From assembly GCA_029933635.1 (NCBI GenBank), contig JAOZNS010000017.1, positions 7,255 through 22,191 of the forward strand: a stretch of DNA of 14,937 bases. The letters run 5' to 3'. This DNA comes from Candidatus Zixiibacteriota bacterium (GTDB taxonomy: Bacteria; Zixibacteria; MSB-5A5; SM1-73). Position 1 is the stretch's first letter; every line of letters begins with the position of its first letter. Shown piece after piece: positions 1 to 6,813 of this stretch. The notes under the pieces are model-generated. The model saw only the letters and a program-made list of their open reading frames with translations. It was not told the origin of the DNA and did no database searches. Position numbers and translations under genes: made by a program.

Positions 1-884
1 ACTTTGTGGTCTCGCAGGATCTTCAATAGACCCATTTTGTCTTGGGCAACCCCCTCGGCTAACAGCGCCTCTCCTCTACGTTGCCGAGCCTGACTGGATG
101 GTGTAATGAACTGATCCACCCCAGAGAGCTTTATATAATGGTTGGCGTGAAAAAAACATCCTTCGATTTCAAAGACATGATGATCGGTTGGAGAAACCTC
201 GACATTTATGATGCGGCGTTCTTTCATCCAGCCGATTGTGTAATTGAACCCTGACGCGCGCCCCTGAATTGTTGTAAGCCGAATCGCCTCATATAGATTT
301 TTGGCCCCAAACAATGATCGGGCGATGAAATGTCTACCCACTCCGGAAAGAACTCTTTTAGGCTGAAGGCTATTTACTGAAAAGCAGATACCTTCCTCAT
401 TGAAACCACAGGAGTTTCCAGGAAGAAATCCGGGATAGCAAAGTGCGGTGAAAGTCGGCTCTCCGGGTATTTCAATTCTAACCAAATACATCTGGTCATC
501 ATAAATTGGAGAACCATCTTCGTTGTGACCAAAAACTGCACTATCGGCGGTAAGAAGCGAGCATGTGGAACATCCGGAATCTGATCTTATTTCAGCATAA
601 CGTCTGTATTCTCCTCTCACGTTTACCAAGAACAGTTCTTCAAATGGTTCCTGAGCCCCTTCTGAGATCCCTTTAAGTTCTGCGAGATACTGGGGAAATC
701 GAGAATCATGTAACTTAATCAGTTCCTCGTATCTTTTTTTACCTTCAGCCGTCCGGTGATAAGGAAGAAAAATCCTTTGTAGGTCGGAATTGTCAGCTAA
801 GGTCTTTCGAATTTTTTGGCTGAAAATCTTTCCTATGGCTACCCCTACTTCAAAATGCGATCCTTGAAAAGTGAAGAGTTTCAT
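1..884 (-). CDS. C45-family (acyl-CoA:6-APA / isopenicillin N acyltransferase-like) Ntn hydrolase, 3' end cut by window edge
   Basis: An open frame of 294 codons runs from ATG at 884 off the left edge, so the C-terminus is missing; C45 proteins are usually about 330-370 residues. Residues about 64-100 form the family's N-terminal helical region (FPQYLAELKGISEGA, FEELFLVN). Next comes SDSGCSTCS with Cys105, where Gly104-Cys105 matches the autoproteolytic Gly-Cys bond that exposes the N-terminal nucleophile in isopenicillin N acyltransferase. It is followed by the GHNEDG motif and, further on, by FHANHY, which matches the conserved NH motif. Family members cleave or transfer acyl groups on amides such as N-acyl amino acids, peptides and beta-lactams; the substrate here is unknown. 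No signal peptide is visible. ATG 884 is the first start after an in-frame stop (TAA at 903-905), but no good Shine-Dalgarno precedes it. The family call is firm; the reaction is not. Confidence 0.85.
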   Translation of the reverse strand, partial: MKLFTFQGSHFEVGVAIGKIFSQKIRKTLADNSDLQRIFLPYHRTAEGKKRYEELIKLHDSRFPQYLAELKGISEGAQEPFEELFLVNVRGEYRRYAEIRSDSGCSTCSLLTADSAVFGHNEDGSPIYDDQMYLVRIEIPGEPTFTALCYPGFLPGNSCGFNEEGICFSVNSLQPKRVLSGVGRHFIARSLFGAKNLYEAIRLTTIQGRASGFNYTIGWMKERRIINVEVSPTDHHVFEIEGCFFHANHYIKLSGVDQFITPSSQARQRRGEALLAEGVAQDKMGLLKILRDHK

Positions 885-1178
885 TTGGAGGTCACCACCA
901 TTTTACCGGCAGAGGAGGTAAGTTTCTCAATTTAGTTTTAGAACCAAGATTTTTCTGTATTTCAGTTGCCAAAATATCAATAGCAAAAACGAACTTCTAT
1001 CTCTAACGATAAGGGCATTTCAAAACTTCCTCTGCCCCCTTTTTACCAGTCTGATCCATTCATCAGGGAACATTTTTTTGAAGGTCTCTGGAAATTGAGG
1101 AATGTGAAAGAACTTCAGGGTAATTTTCGAACTGTCTCAGGGACCCTTTCTTCTTCAAGTAATGACTTTTTCATCTCC

Positions 1179-1520
1179 CTACATCTTTTTCAGCCGTTCC
1201 AGAGCCTTCCCATATCCTTCACATTCTTTAGACCACTGAACGAGTTTCTCACAGGGAAACTCATTGCATTCATAACAGAACTCCAAATTCTTCTCATCGA
1301 CACAACATTTCAGTATCCAGCAGTCCGGAGACCAGTGCTTCGTTCGATCGCCTCTACAGCCCAGACAGCGAACATCTTCTAATTTTACCTCTTCATCTTT
1401 TTCCTTTTTGAACCAATCCGCAATTTTCTGAGCAATTTGGGGATCATTTGTTGCCTGAAAAATATCACATTTGTGACATTCCAGCCCGCAAACCGCAATC
1501 ATACAATTCTCCTTGTCCAT
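1179..1520 (-). CDS. DUF3795 family cysteine-rich protein
   Basis: The protein has 113 residues with 13 cysteines. The order is IAVCGLECHKC (Cys11, 15, 18), CLGCRG (Cys52, 55), CWILKCC (Cys67, 72, 73) and FCYECNEFPC (Cys82, 85, 90). This is the layout of DUF3795, a small family common in anaerobic bacteria and archaea, whose cysteines probably bind zinc or another metal; no function is established. ATG 1520 is supported by AGGAGA seven bases upstream. It appears to be a single-gene unit with a candidate promoter at 1677-1705, leaving an mRNA leader of about 150 nt. No terminator is evident in the 294-bp gap downstream (885-1178), in which I see nothing else. Confidence 0.85.
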   Translation of the reverse strand: MDKENCMIAVCGLECHKCDIFQATNDPQIAQKIADWFKKEKDEEVKLEDVRCLGCRGDRTKHWSPDCWILKCCVDEKNLEFCYECNEFPCEKLVQWSKECEGYGKALERLKKM

Positions 1521-1860
1521 GCTCTCTCCTTTCGTTTCTCCTTCAGGATCAAACCTTCAACTTCAATTTACTCCTTCAAATCAACTCCGCAAGCGCTTTT
1601 TAGCCTCTATTTCCTGAGATCCGGTAACTTTACTAGATGGTTACCATTGCTTGCCCTTATTTATTTCTTTCTTAGCAATTTAAACCTTGCATCCATTTAG
1701 GTCAAGAGTAGGATGAGACCATGGTCAGTGGTCCGTTTGTTATCTCAATATGGTAGATGTTGCGATTTTAAATTTTATCCGCCTTTTCTACAAAAGTTAT
1801 ATTAAAAGAGGATCTTAATTGTAGGGAGTCGCACTGGAGAGATTGGAAAAGGGGGGAAAT
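1521..1860. other. Intergenic region between DUF3795 gene and GAF sensor gene
   Basis: This stretch of 340 bases has no convincing gene on either strand. A plus-strand open frame crossing part of it overlaps the DUF3795 gene and looks like chance. It holds a candidate minus-strand promoter (1677-1705). A small inverted repeat GGTAAC/GTTACC (1623-1628 with 1640-1645) would fall in the leader of the DUF3795 mRNA. No remnant of a histidine-kinase ATPase domain could be read downstream of the truncated sensor gene in any minus-strand frame. Confidence 0.6.
1677..1705 (-). promoter_or_regulatory. Candidate sigma-70 promoter for the DUF3795 gene
   Basis: Read on the minus strand: TTGACC (1700-1705), a 17-bp spacer, then TAAATT (1677-1682), which is 5/6 and 4/6 matches to consensus. 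Transcription would start near 1670, about 150 nt before ATG 1520. The spacing is ideal but the -10 is only moderate, so this is a candidate. Confidence 0.4.
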
Positions 1861-3090
1861 CTAATAGCTTTGTGGTTGTGTTTCCCTTATCGTAGGCTTT
1901 GTTTCCTCTGTCGCCGAGCGTGAAGTCGCCTCCACCGCCTCTCTGACGATAGCGTTGATATCCAACTTTTCAGCATCTATCTCTGATCCAGTTTCGAAGG
2001 TTCTGGCAAATGCCTGAATGTTTTCTGCGGTCTCTGCACCGTTGGTTGCCAGGTTTTTTATAATTCTGGACCATTTCAATACGTTCTTCTTTGTGTCCTC
2101 TGGAACCGATGAGCTCTCCATCTCTTTGTAAAGCATTTTAGTTATATCCAGAATAGCGGTAGAGGTGCTTTTGAAATCGTGGGCCATTCCGCTGGTTAAA
2201 TTGCTCAGTGCTTTAAGGGTTTGGGGACGAGCCAGTCGACTCTGGGTGGTTTTCAATTCCAAAATGGTGTTTTTCAGAGTCTGGGTCTGTTTCTTCAGCT
2301 CTTCGTAAAGCTCTGCTTTCTCTATGGAGATGGCGGCGTTTTCAGCAAATATGGAAAACAGTTTCAGATCAGTTTCAGTAAATTTCTTTTTCTTATCAAA
2401 TAGACAGATATTTAAAACCCCTTTGGCTTTGTTCTTTACCATCAAGGGGACGCACAAGCTGGAGGTTATCTTCTTTTCCTTCTTAATGAAGCCAGGAAAC
2501 TTGTTCTCATTTAAGTCTTGGCCAAGATGAAGAGGTTTGCCATGTTTCATCACCCATCCGGCAACGCTTCTTCCGACCTCCACCACTGCATCTCTAACCA
2601 GGTCACTTTGCGGACCCCATACCGAGACACAGCGTAGTTTGCCTATCTGAGGATCATAAAGAAAAAGCGACGATTGGTCTCCTCCTAAGGTTTTAAGAGC
2701 CTTGTTGGATATGATGTCCAGAATCCTTGAAAGCTCCATCTCGGAGTTGACCAAGGTGGTTACCTCAAATGCCGCCTCCAGATCCTTGAAGCGCTGCTCC
2801 AAAATCTGAGTATGTATCCTGTGTTCGGTTAGATCCTTTTGAAGCTTTTTGACCGCCATCTCCTTTAAAACCACATAGCCAACAAAAAGCAAGGAAAGGG
2901 CAACAAACCCTAAGAGGAGGAAGTTGAACATGTAGACATCTATCTGCTCTTCATAAAGCTTCTGGAGGTCGGAGTAGAAAATCACCAGCACGATGAAGGC
3001 GGTGAAGATCAAAAACACGGTGAGCACCAAACTCCAAATCTGCCAGTCGCGTCTTTGAATTCTTTTGAGCTCTTTTTCGTAAATATCCAT
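1861..3090 (-). CDS. Membrane GAF-domain sensor with histidine-kinase-like dimerisation domain but no ATPase domain
   Basis: The protein has 409 residues. Two hydrophobic segments (about 17-40 and 53-76) form a membrane anchor, followed by a charged coiled-coil (about 78-105). A GAF domain spans about 105-262 (SRILDIISNKAL, SSLFLYD, GRSVAGWV, SLCVPLM, GVLNI, ENAAISIEKAELYEEL). A second coiled coil leads to a dimerisation/H-box region, SNLTSGMAHDFKSTSTAIL, with His304-Asp305 where NtrB-type kinases have AHDFNNLLTAIL. After LDINAIVREAVEATS, where the HATPase_c domain would begin, the frame ends within about 20 residues; no N, G1 or G2 box is present. It is therefore a truncated kinase, a kinase acting with a separate catalytic partner, or a GAF regulator. 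No response regulator is adjacent. No clear Shine-Dalgarno precedes ATG 3090. The 183-bp upstream gap (3091-3273) holds only a poor promoter-like match. Confidence 0.8.
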   Translation of the reverse strand: MDIYEKELKRIQRRDWQIWSLVLTVFLIFTAFIVLVIFYSDLQKLYEEQIDVYMFNFLLLGFVALSLLFVGYVVLKEMAVKKLQKDLTEHRIHTQILEQRFKDLEAAFEVTTLVNSEMELSRILDIISNKALKTLGGDQSSLFLYDPQIGKLRCVSVWGPQSDLVRDAVVEVGRSVAGWVMKHGKPLHLGQDLNENKFPGFIKKEKKITSSLCVPLMVKNKAKGVLNICLFDKKKKFTETDLKLFSIFAENAAISIEKAELYEELKKQTQTLKNTILELKTTQSRLARPQTLKALSNLTSGMAHDFKSTSTAILDITKMLYKEMESSSVPEDTKKNVLKWSRIIKNLATNGAETAENIQAFARTFETGSEIDAEKLDINAIVREAVEATSRSATEETKPTIRETQPQSY

Positions 3091-3273
3091 AACAAGAACT
3101 AAAGATGGGACGGTTCTGAAGAAGGGACGGAGTCAGTAATTAAAATCGGCAGAAAATCACCCAACTTAATCAAAATAATCTGCCCATCCGTCAAAAATTC
3201 CTTAGCTGGATGATAAATTCCGCAAAGGGAAAGACACAATCTCAGATTTAAGGTATTTCAGGATAAGGATGAA

Positions 3274-3780
3274 TTATTTTTTTGCCAATTGAATTGCTTC
3301 CATCAGCATGGGGATCAAGATAAGCTGGATGGCAATCCCCGGGAGTCCGGTGATGATGGAAACCTTTATGAATGCCTCCGGACCATAGGGAAGAGATAAA
3401 AAAAGTCCAAGGAAAAAAAGCCCTGCGGCAAAAGCTAAACGTCCCAGAATCATAGCCAGCAAAAGCGAAAGGACGGGAAATTTTATCAGTTTGATGAGAA
3501 TCCCGATGGAAACTCCGTAGACTGGAAGCTCCAGGCTCATTAAAGGAACAGCATAAGGTGGGGGCATGCCAGTTAAAAGAAAACTCATTCCAGGACAGAC
3601 CAATCCAACGATCAATCCACTTAACGGACTTACAAATATCCCTGCTAAAAAGACCGGGATATGCATGGGCAAAAATATCCTGCCTGCCAGAGCAACTTGA
3701 TGAAAGATTATAGGGAGAACTATCCCCAAGGTAATAAAAAGTGCAGTTAAAGTTATCTCTTTGCTGGTTAACTTGATCAT
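3274..3780 (-). CDS. ECF transporter S component family membrane protein (substrate unknown)
   Basis: A 168-residue, very hydrophobic protein with about six membrane segments. Signature stretches are VLPIIFH (21-27), FLPMHIPV (36-43), LLTGMPPP (68-75) and ELPVYG (84-89). This pattern is typical of a set of energy-coupling-factor substrate-binding (S) subunits related to BioY/ThiT/FolT-type vitamin importers. Length and topology fit. An S component captures substrate and needs EcfA/A' ATPases and EcfT for transport; none are in this window, so it probably shares a module encoded elsewhere. It is the third gene of an apparent operon, 62 bp after the methyltransferase gene. ATG 3780 is fixed by an in-frame TAA three codons upstream. 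It lacks a close Shine-Dalgarno, since GGAGG lies about 25 bases away. The co-transcribed genes suggest a sulfur- or methyl-related ligand, which is inference. Confidence 0.8.
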   Translation of the reverse strand: MIKLTSKEITLTALFITLGIVLPIIFHQVALAGRIFLPMHIPVFLAGIFVSPLSGLIVGLVCPGMSFLLTGMPPPYAVPLMSLELPVYGVSIGILIKLIKFPVLSLLLAMILGRLAFAAGLFFLGLFLSLPYGPEAFIKVSIITGLPGIAIQLILIPMLMEAIQLAKK

Positions 3781-3842
3781 TTCAAGTTAGCGTTTACGGT
3801 TTTTCCTCCGACCTTTCACATCGGATCAACAGAGACTGTGAA

Positions 3843-4445
3843 CTACCCTCCCCTGGCGCTGGCTAAATAGAGATTCGGCTGATCGATGATCCTGATATCT
3901 TTTAATCCGGAGTTTCTCATCATATCTATCATCTCCGAGTCAGGGGGCAAGGTATCATGTTCGACCGTTCCACCAGCCATTCTATGATGCTCCGCCAGCT
4001 CTTTTTTCCCTAAAAGATGTGCGATGTAAAGTTTACCATCCTTTTTCAACACTCGGCTCATCTCATTTATGGCGCCCCTTTTATCATTTACGTGAGCAAA
4101 TATTGCCAGACAGGTTATACAGTCAAACGTTTGGGTTTTTATGGGCAGATTCTCCACGCAGGCATTGACAAAGCAAATATTTCTTCCTTTCTCCACCTTG
4201 GTAGCTTCCCGGATCATATTCCAGGAGAAATCTAAAGCTACAATTTTTCCTTTGTGTTCAATCTTTCTCCAAAGATGGGGAATAAGAATACCATTGCCAG
4301 TCCCCACATCCAGCACCCACCCTCCAGGTTTCAGCTCGAATCTTTCTACCAGCCTTTGAAGCTCCAACTCGTCATCCTGGTGATATCGATGGTTCCATCC
4401 AAAGGCTTCCCTGTCAAAAAACTCCCTTTTAGATTGATCGCTCAT
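3843..4445 (-). CDS. Class I SAM-dependent methyltransferase (Methyltransf_11/25-like)
   Basis: A 200-residue protein with a complete Rossmann-type SAM fold: motif I VLDVGTGNG (44-52), acidic residue Asp72 in VALDFS at the end of strand 2, ENLPIKTQTFDCITC (98-112) and MSRVLKKDGKLYIAHL (129-144). The distinctive parts are the N-terminal FFDREAFGWNHRYH and, after strand 5, a His-containing stretch HLLGKKELAEHHR (143-155), then DTLPPDSEM. Related enzymes are widespread in anaerobes and mostly uncharacterised. I cannot name the substrate. Its ATG overlaps the stop of the YedF-like gene by four bases (ATGA), so translation is probably coupled, with a weak AGGCGG upstream. It sits between a DsrE-type sulfur-carrier-like protein and an ECF S component. 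Confidence 0.9.
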   Translation of the reverse strand: MSDQSKREFFDREAFGWNHRYHQDDELELQRLVERFELKPGGWVLDVGTGNGILIPHLWRKIEHKGKIVALDFSWNMIREATKVEKGRNICFVNACVENLPIKTQTFDCITCLAIFAHVNDKRGAINEMSRVLKKDGKLYIAHLLGKKELAEHHRMAGGTVEHDTLPPDSEMIDMMRNSGLKDIRIIDQPNLYLASARGG

Positions 4446-4777
4446 ATGGTAACAACCGCCTTTGCTTCGGTTAACACCCGGACGATCTCCGGCATATTGG
4501 TCACCCTACCTGCCTGGATTTTGTCGGCTAAGCCATAAAAATTAACACAGGTGCCACAGCAAATTATCTGCACCCCAAAATTTTCCAAAGATTGCAAGCT
4601 TTCCAAAACCTCTGAACCTCTGGCAGCTAACTTCACTCCGGAGTTATAGAGCACCACCATCTGAGGTTTTAATTCAGCATCTATCAATTTTGTTAAGAAA
4701 TTCCCCATAAGGCGAGCTCCCAACTTTTCTTCCCCCTTTCCCATTTTCTCATTATTTATTACAATTACCTTCTCCAT
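4442..4777 (-). CDS. DsrE-like protein, resembling the C-terminal domain of YedF (sulfurtransferase-like selenium-metabolism protein)
   Basis: The chosen start at ATG 4777 gives 111 residues. MEKVIVINNEKMG at the N-terminus and IICCGTCVNFYGL plus GRVTNMPEI near the C-terminus match the DsrE/DsrF-like domain of the YedF family (Cys74-x2-Cys77 pair; conserved TNM.EI segment). Full-length YedF carries an N-terminal TusA domain, which is absent here. DsrE-type domains act in sulfur relay and, by genome context, in selenium metabolism; the role of this stand-alone version is unknown. GGGAGG at 4784-4789, six bases upstream, and a promoter at 4805-4833 both favour ATG 4777. A longer in-frame reading from 4813 would begin inside the promoter. 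It is the first gene of the operon with the methyltransferase and ECF S genes. Confidence 0.85.
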   Translation of the reverse strand: MEKVIVINNEKMGKGEEKLGARLMGNFLTKLIDAELKPQMVVLYNSGVKLAARGSEVLESLQSLENFGVQIICCGTCVNFYGLADKIQAGRVTNMPEIVRVLTEAKAVVTI

Positions 4778-4783
4778 TGAAAA

Positions 4784-4789
4784 CCTCCC
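4784..4789 (-). promoter_or_regulatory. Shine-Dalgarno sequence fixing the YedF-like start
   Basis: GGGAGG on the minus strand, six bases before ATG 4777. It decides against the upstream in-frame start at 4813. Confidence 0.8.
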
Positions 4790-4804
4790 AGAAATTTTTT
4801 TAAA

Positions 4805-4833
4805 AATATACAACGCGGTTTTAGATCTGTAAA
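4805..4833 (-). promoter_or_regulatory. Near-consensus sigma-70 promoter for the YedF-like/methyltransferase/ECF-S operon
   Basis: Minus strand: TTTACA (4828-4833), a 17-bp spacer, TATATT (4805-4810). Each hexamer matches consensus at 5 of 6 positions. Transcription would begin near 4798, only about 20 nt ahead of ATG 4777. Confidence 0.65.
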
Positions 4834-4912
4834 GTTTTAAAAAATTCCTTGTAGATACCAGATAAACAGCTCTTCTTTTGTGGGAATATAAATATGGTGG
4901 TCAAAATTGAAC

Positions 4913-5032
4913 TTACCTTACAAAGATGGCTTTGACATATATATTACAGCTATCTAATTCAATTATCCCTTCTTCGGCCATCCTAACATATTTTAGGATA
5001 ACCGCTTCCTTCTCTTTTTTAGATCTCTTCTC
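4913..5032 (-). other. Short open frame, possible remnant or frameshifted small gene
   Basis: The minus-strand frame between TGA (5033-5035) and TAA (4913-4915) reads 39 residues beginning EKRSKKEKEAVILKYVRMAEEG and ending NIYVKAIFVR. Composition is protein-like (amphipathic helix, then a beta-like tail). The only ATG in frame (4981) would give a 22-residue peptide without a good ribosome site. A better start, AAGGTGG-ATG, lies just upstream in another frame that stops after five codons, so one frameshift would give a product of about 44 residues. An inverted repeat ATCCTAA/TTAGGAT (4980-4986 with 4993-4999) lies inside it but has no T-tract. It could equally be noncoding spacer between the CMD pair and the YedF-like operon. 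Confidence 0.2.
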
Positions 5033-5073
5033 TCATCCACCTTCTTTAGTTTGGCGTGAGCTTTCCATCTTCT

Positions 5074-5409
5074 TTATTTATCCCAAACTTCAAAAGCCCT
5101 TCTTAGATGAGGAATCGTAATTGAACCGCCTACAACAAGACCAATAGCAAGCGCCTCCTCCAGTTCAGCCTGCTTGACTCCCTCTTGGTGACACCTGATG
5201 ATATGATACCTCACGCAATCATCACAGCGCAATACCAAAGAAGCCACCAAACCCAGAAGTTCTTTTGTCTTGGCTGGCAAAACACCTGGGCGGTAAACTT
5301 GAGAATCGATGCTGTAGAATCTCTTGATGTTTGTGCCGCCGTATTTCAATACGATCTGGTTCAGCCTTTCTCGTTCCTTTTTGAATTTTTCGATCTTTTT
5401 CTCCTCCAT
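5074..5409 (-). CDS. Carboxymuconolactone decarboxylase (AhpD-fold) family protein, short form
   Basis: A 111-residue all-helical protein with the AhpD/CMD signature: Glu50 in KTKELLGLVASL, then C62-DD-C65-VRY-H69, followed by the glycine-rich VVGGSITIPHLRRAFE. In AhpD the CxxCxxxH cysteines and histidine carry out peroxidase/disulfide-reductase chemistry. Metabolic CMD members lack them, so a redox (thiol-peroxidase-like) role is more likely here. ATG 5409 has AGGAGA nine bases upstream. The gene begins 13 bp after the stop of the longer AhpD-fold gene, so the two are almost certainly co-transcribed and may form a hetero-oligomer. No peroxiredoxin partner is in the window. Confidence 0.88.
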   Translation of the reverse strand: MEEKKIEKFKKERERLNQIVLKYGGTNIKRFYSIDSQVYRPGVLPAKTKELLGLVASLVLRCDDCVRYHIIRCHQEGVKQAELEEALAIGLVVGGSITIPHLRRAFEVWDK

Positions 5410-5422
5410 AGTCTCAACTCTC

Positions 5423-5980
5423 CTAAACTTTATAGCCCTGGACCTCCTCTGGGGTGGATTTTACCCCCAGACCCAAGACGATACGGTTTACGAAGTTAAA
5501 ATAGCTGGTTATAAGATTTATGCTCAAGATATCTTCATCCGAAAAGCCAGAATTCCGTAAGGTATCAATATCTCTCCGATTGACCTTTTTGGGGATCTTG
5601 GTCAATTTGACCGCATATTCCAGCATTCCGAGAATTTTTTTTGGCAGTTGAAGCGTCTTAAAATCTTTTATTAACCCTCGCAACTTTTCTTTATCTTTCC
5701 AATAATGATCCAGAGCCTCTCCATGATGATTTACACAATAATCACAGCAATTTACCGCAGAAACAACGGTGGCAAGCATTTCGCATTCCTCTCGAGATAA
5801 GCCCGACTTGCCAAACATAAGACTCAGGTAAAGATCCATGTGTGCTTTCATCGCTTGAGGATTCAGACTGTGGATCCTCATTATATTGGCAACCCTGCCT
5901 CGCCTTCTTCTTATCATCTGGTAAACTGCCCTTAGCTTGTCTGTAGCCTGGCTCTCATCAATAGTCTTTATCCAAGGCAT
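5423..5980 (-). CDS. Peroxidase-related AhpD/carboxymuconolactone decarboxylase-fold protein, long form
   Basis: A 185-residue protein with the MPWIKTIDESQA N-terminus and SLNPQAMKAHMDLYLSLMFG segment typical of the 'uncharacterised peroxidase-related' CMD group (two stacked AhpD-like halves). The active-site block is REECEMLATVVSAVNCCDYCVNHH, split here as REECEMLATVV and NCCDYCVNHH: Glu65, Cys79-x2-Cys82 and His86. The second half (about 115-170, TLRNSGFSDEDILSIN) lacks a second CxxC, as usual. Expected activity is thiol-dependent peroxide or radical-stress reduction; this is inferred from the family. ATG 5980 is preferred over the in-frame TTG two codons upstream because GGAGG lies nine bases before the ATG but only three before the TTG. 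It is the first gene of a pair with the short AhpD-like gene. Confidence 0.88.
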   Translation of the reverse strand: MPWIKTIDESQATDKLRAVYQMIRRRRGRVANIMRIHSLNPQAMKAHMDLYLSLMFGKSGLSREECEMLATVVSAVNCCDYCVNHHGEALDHYWKDKEKLRGLIKDFKTLQLPKKILGMLEYAVKLTKIPKKVNRRDIDTLRNSGFSDEDILSINLITSYFNFVNRIVLGLGVKSTPEEVQGYKV

Positions 5981-6102
5981 AAACAACCGCCTCCTTTATT
6001 CTGATCATCTTTTACCCAAGGCTTGCGAGATGGCTTTACCTATACCATCCCTGGGGGCATTGTTCCCCAATCCTGCTTCCTTGCCATTAAGGTAAGTATC
6101 TG

Positions 6103-6135
6103 AAATAAAAATGGGGTGAGAGTTACTCTCACCCC
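6103..6135 (-). terminator. Rho-independent terminator after the TPR lipoprotein gene
   Basis: A perfect 10-bp inverted repeat, GGGGTGAGAG (6113-6122) and CTCTCACCCC (6126-6135), has a three-base loop TTA. On the minus strand the stem is followed by ATTTTTATTT. It lies about 36 bp past the stop of the TPR gene and closes the surface-protein operon. Confidence 0.85.
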
Positions 6136-6171
6136 CAGAGATTTATCATCTATTCTCTAAAAACTCTGAAA

Positions 6172-6771
6172 TCAACCAGTATAAAGGCTTTCTAATTTAT
6201 CTGCCAATTGCTTTCGTCCTTCAGGCGTGGTTGTATCTGCCATAAAGCTGGAATCGAAGTATTGTTGAACCACCGAAAGGCTTTGGCTGTAGTCGGCGAT
6301 CTCATAATAACTGTCTGCCAGAACCAAGGCTAAATCGAGGTGGTTAATTTCACTATCATGTGGAGAGAAGCTCCAGGAGGGATCAGACGAAAGCACCTCC
6401 TGAGCCATAGCGATAGCGTCTTGGAATTTATCCTGTGCATGATAGGCAAAGGCCAATCCCGCTTTGGCATCGTTCGAGTCGGCAACCTTGGTAAGATAGG
6501 TTTCGAAAGCATCCTCGGCCAGACCAGCATTGCTTTGCCTTAACTCAGCCCAGCCCAAACCTAAATATGCTTCATGAGCAGAGGTGTCCAGACCGATGGC
6601 GGCCTGGAAGTCGGCACTGGCATCACTGAAATTGCCGGCGTCAAACTTGGCCCATCCTTGCTTGATCAGCTCCTCCCCAGTTATCCCTCCTTCCTCCTTT
6701 TTCTCACAACCGTTAAGTATAAGAAGGGAAGAAGATAAAATCACTATCAAGAGAAAGCATCCTTTTTTCAT
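6172..6771 (-). CDS. TPR-repeat lipoprotein
   Basis: A 199-residue protein from ATG 6771. It starts with a lipoprotein signal: MKKG, a hydrophobic core, then the lipobox L-N-G-Cys22 and a charged EKKEEGG spacer. The mature part is a run of tetratricopeptide-like helix pairs (about 33-66, 67-99, 102-134, 147-175), for example GWAKFDAGNFSDASADFQAA and GLGWAELRQSNAGLAEDAF. Such proteins sit on the periplasmic face of a membrane or at the surface and act as assembly scaffolds. ATG 6771 is chosen over an in-frame ATG six codons upstream because AAAGGAGA lies five to eight bases before it. The gene lies 42 bp after the giant T9SS-type protein and before a strong terminator, so it is the last gene of that operon and may help present or export its partner (inference). 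Confidence 0.88.
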   Translation of the reverse strand: MKKGCFLLIVILSSSLLILNGCEKKEEGGITGEELIKQGWAKFDAGNFSDASADFQAAIGLDTSAHEAYLGLGWAELRQSNAGLAEDAFETYLTKVADSNDAKAGLAFAYHAQDKFQDAIAMAQEVLSSDPSWSFSPHDSEINHLDLALVLADSYYEIADYSQSLSVVQQYFDSSFMADTTTPEGRKQLADKLESLYTG

Positions 6772-6813
6772 AACGTCTCCTTTTTTCATCCATTATCCTT
6801 ATTTGCCGAATCT

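Noticed and set aside
908..1036. Long-range inverted repeat GGCAGAGGA (908-916) / TCCTCTGCC (1028-1036) in the gap upstream of the C45 gene
   Set aside because: Only nine bases with a loop over 110 nt and no flanking structure, so not evidence of a riboswitch or mobile-element end.
4980..4999. Inverted repeat ATCCTAA-6-TTAGGAT considered as a terminator for the AhpD-like pair
   Set aside because: The stem is A/T-rich and no T-tract follows it on the minus strand; it may simply be codon coincidence inside a short open frame.
6051..6070. TGGGG/CCCCA hairpin upstream of the AhpD-like pair considered as a regulatory element
   Set aside because: Only a five-bp stem with no matching known motif and no link to a promoter that I could define.
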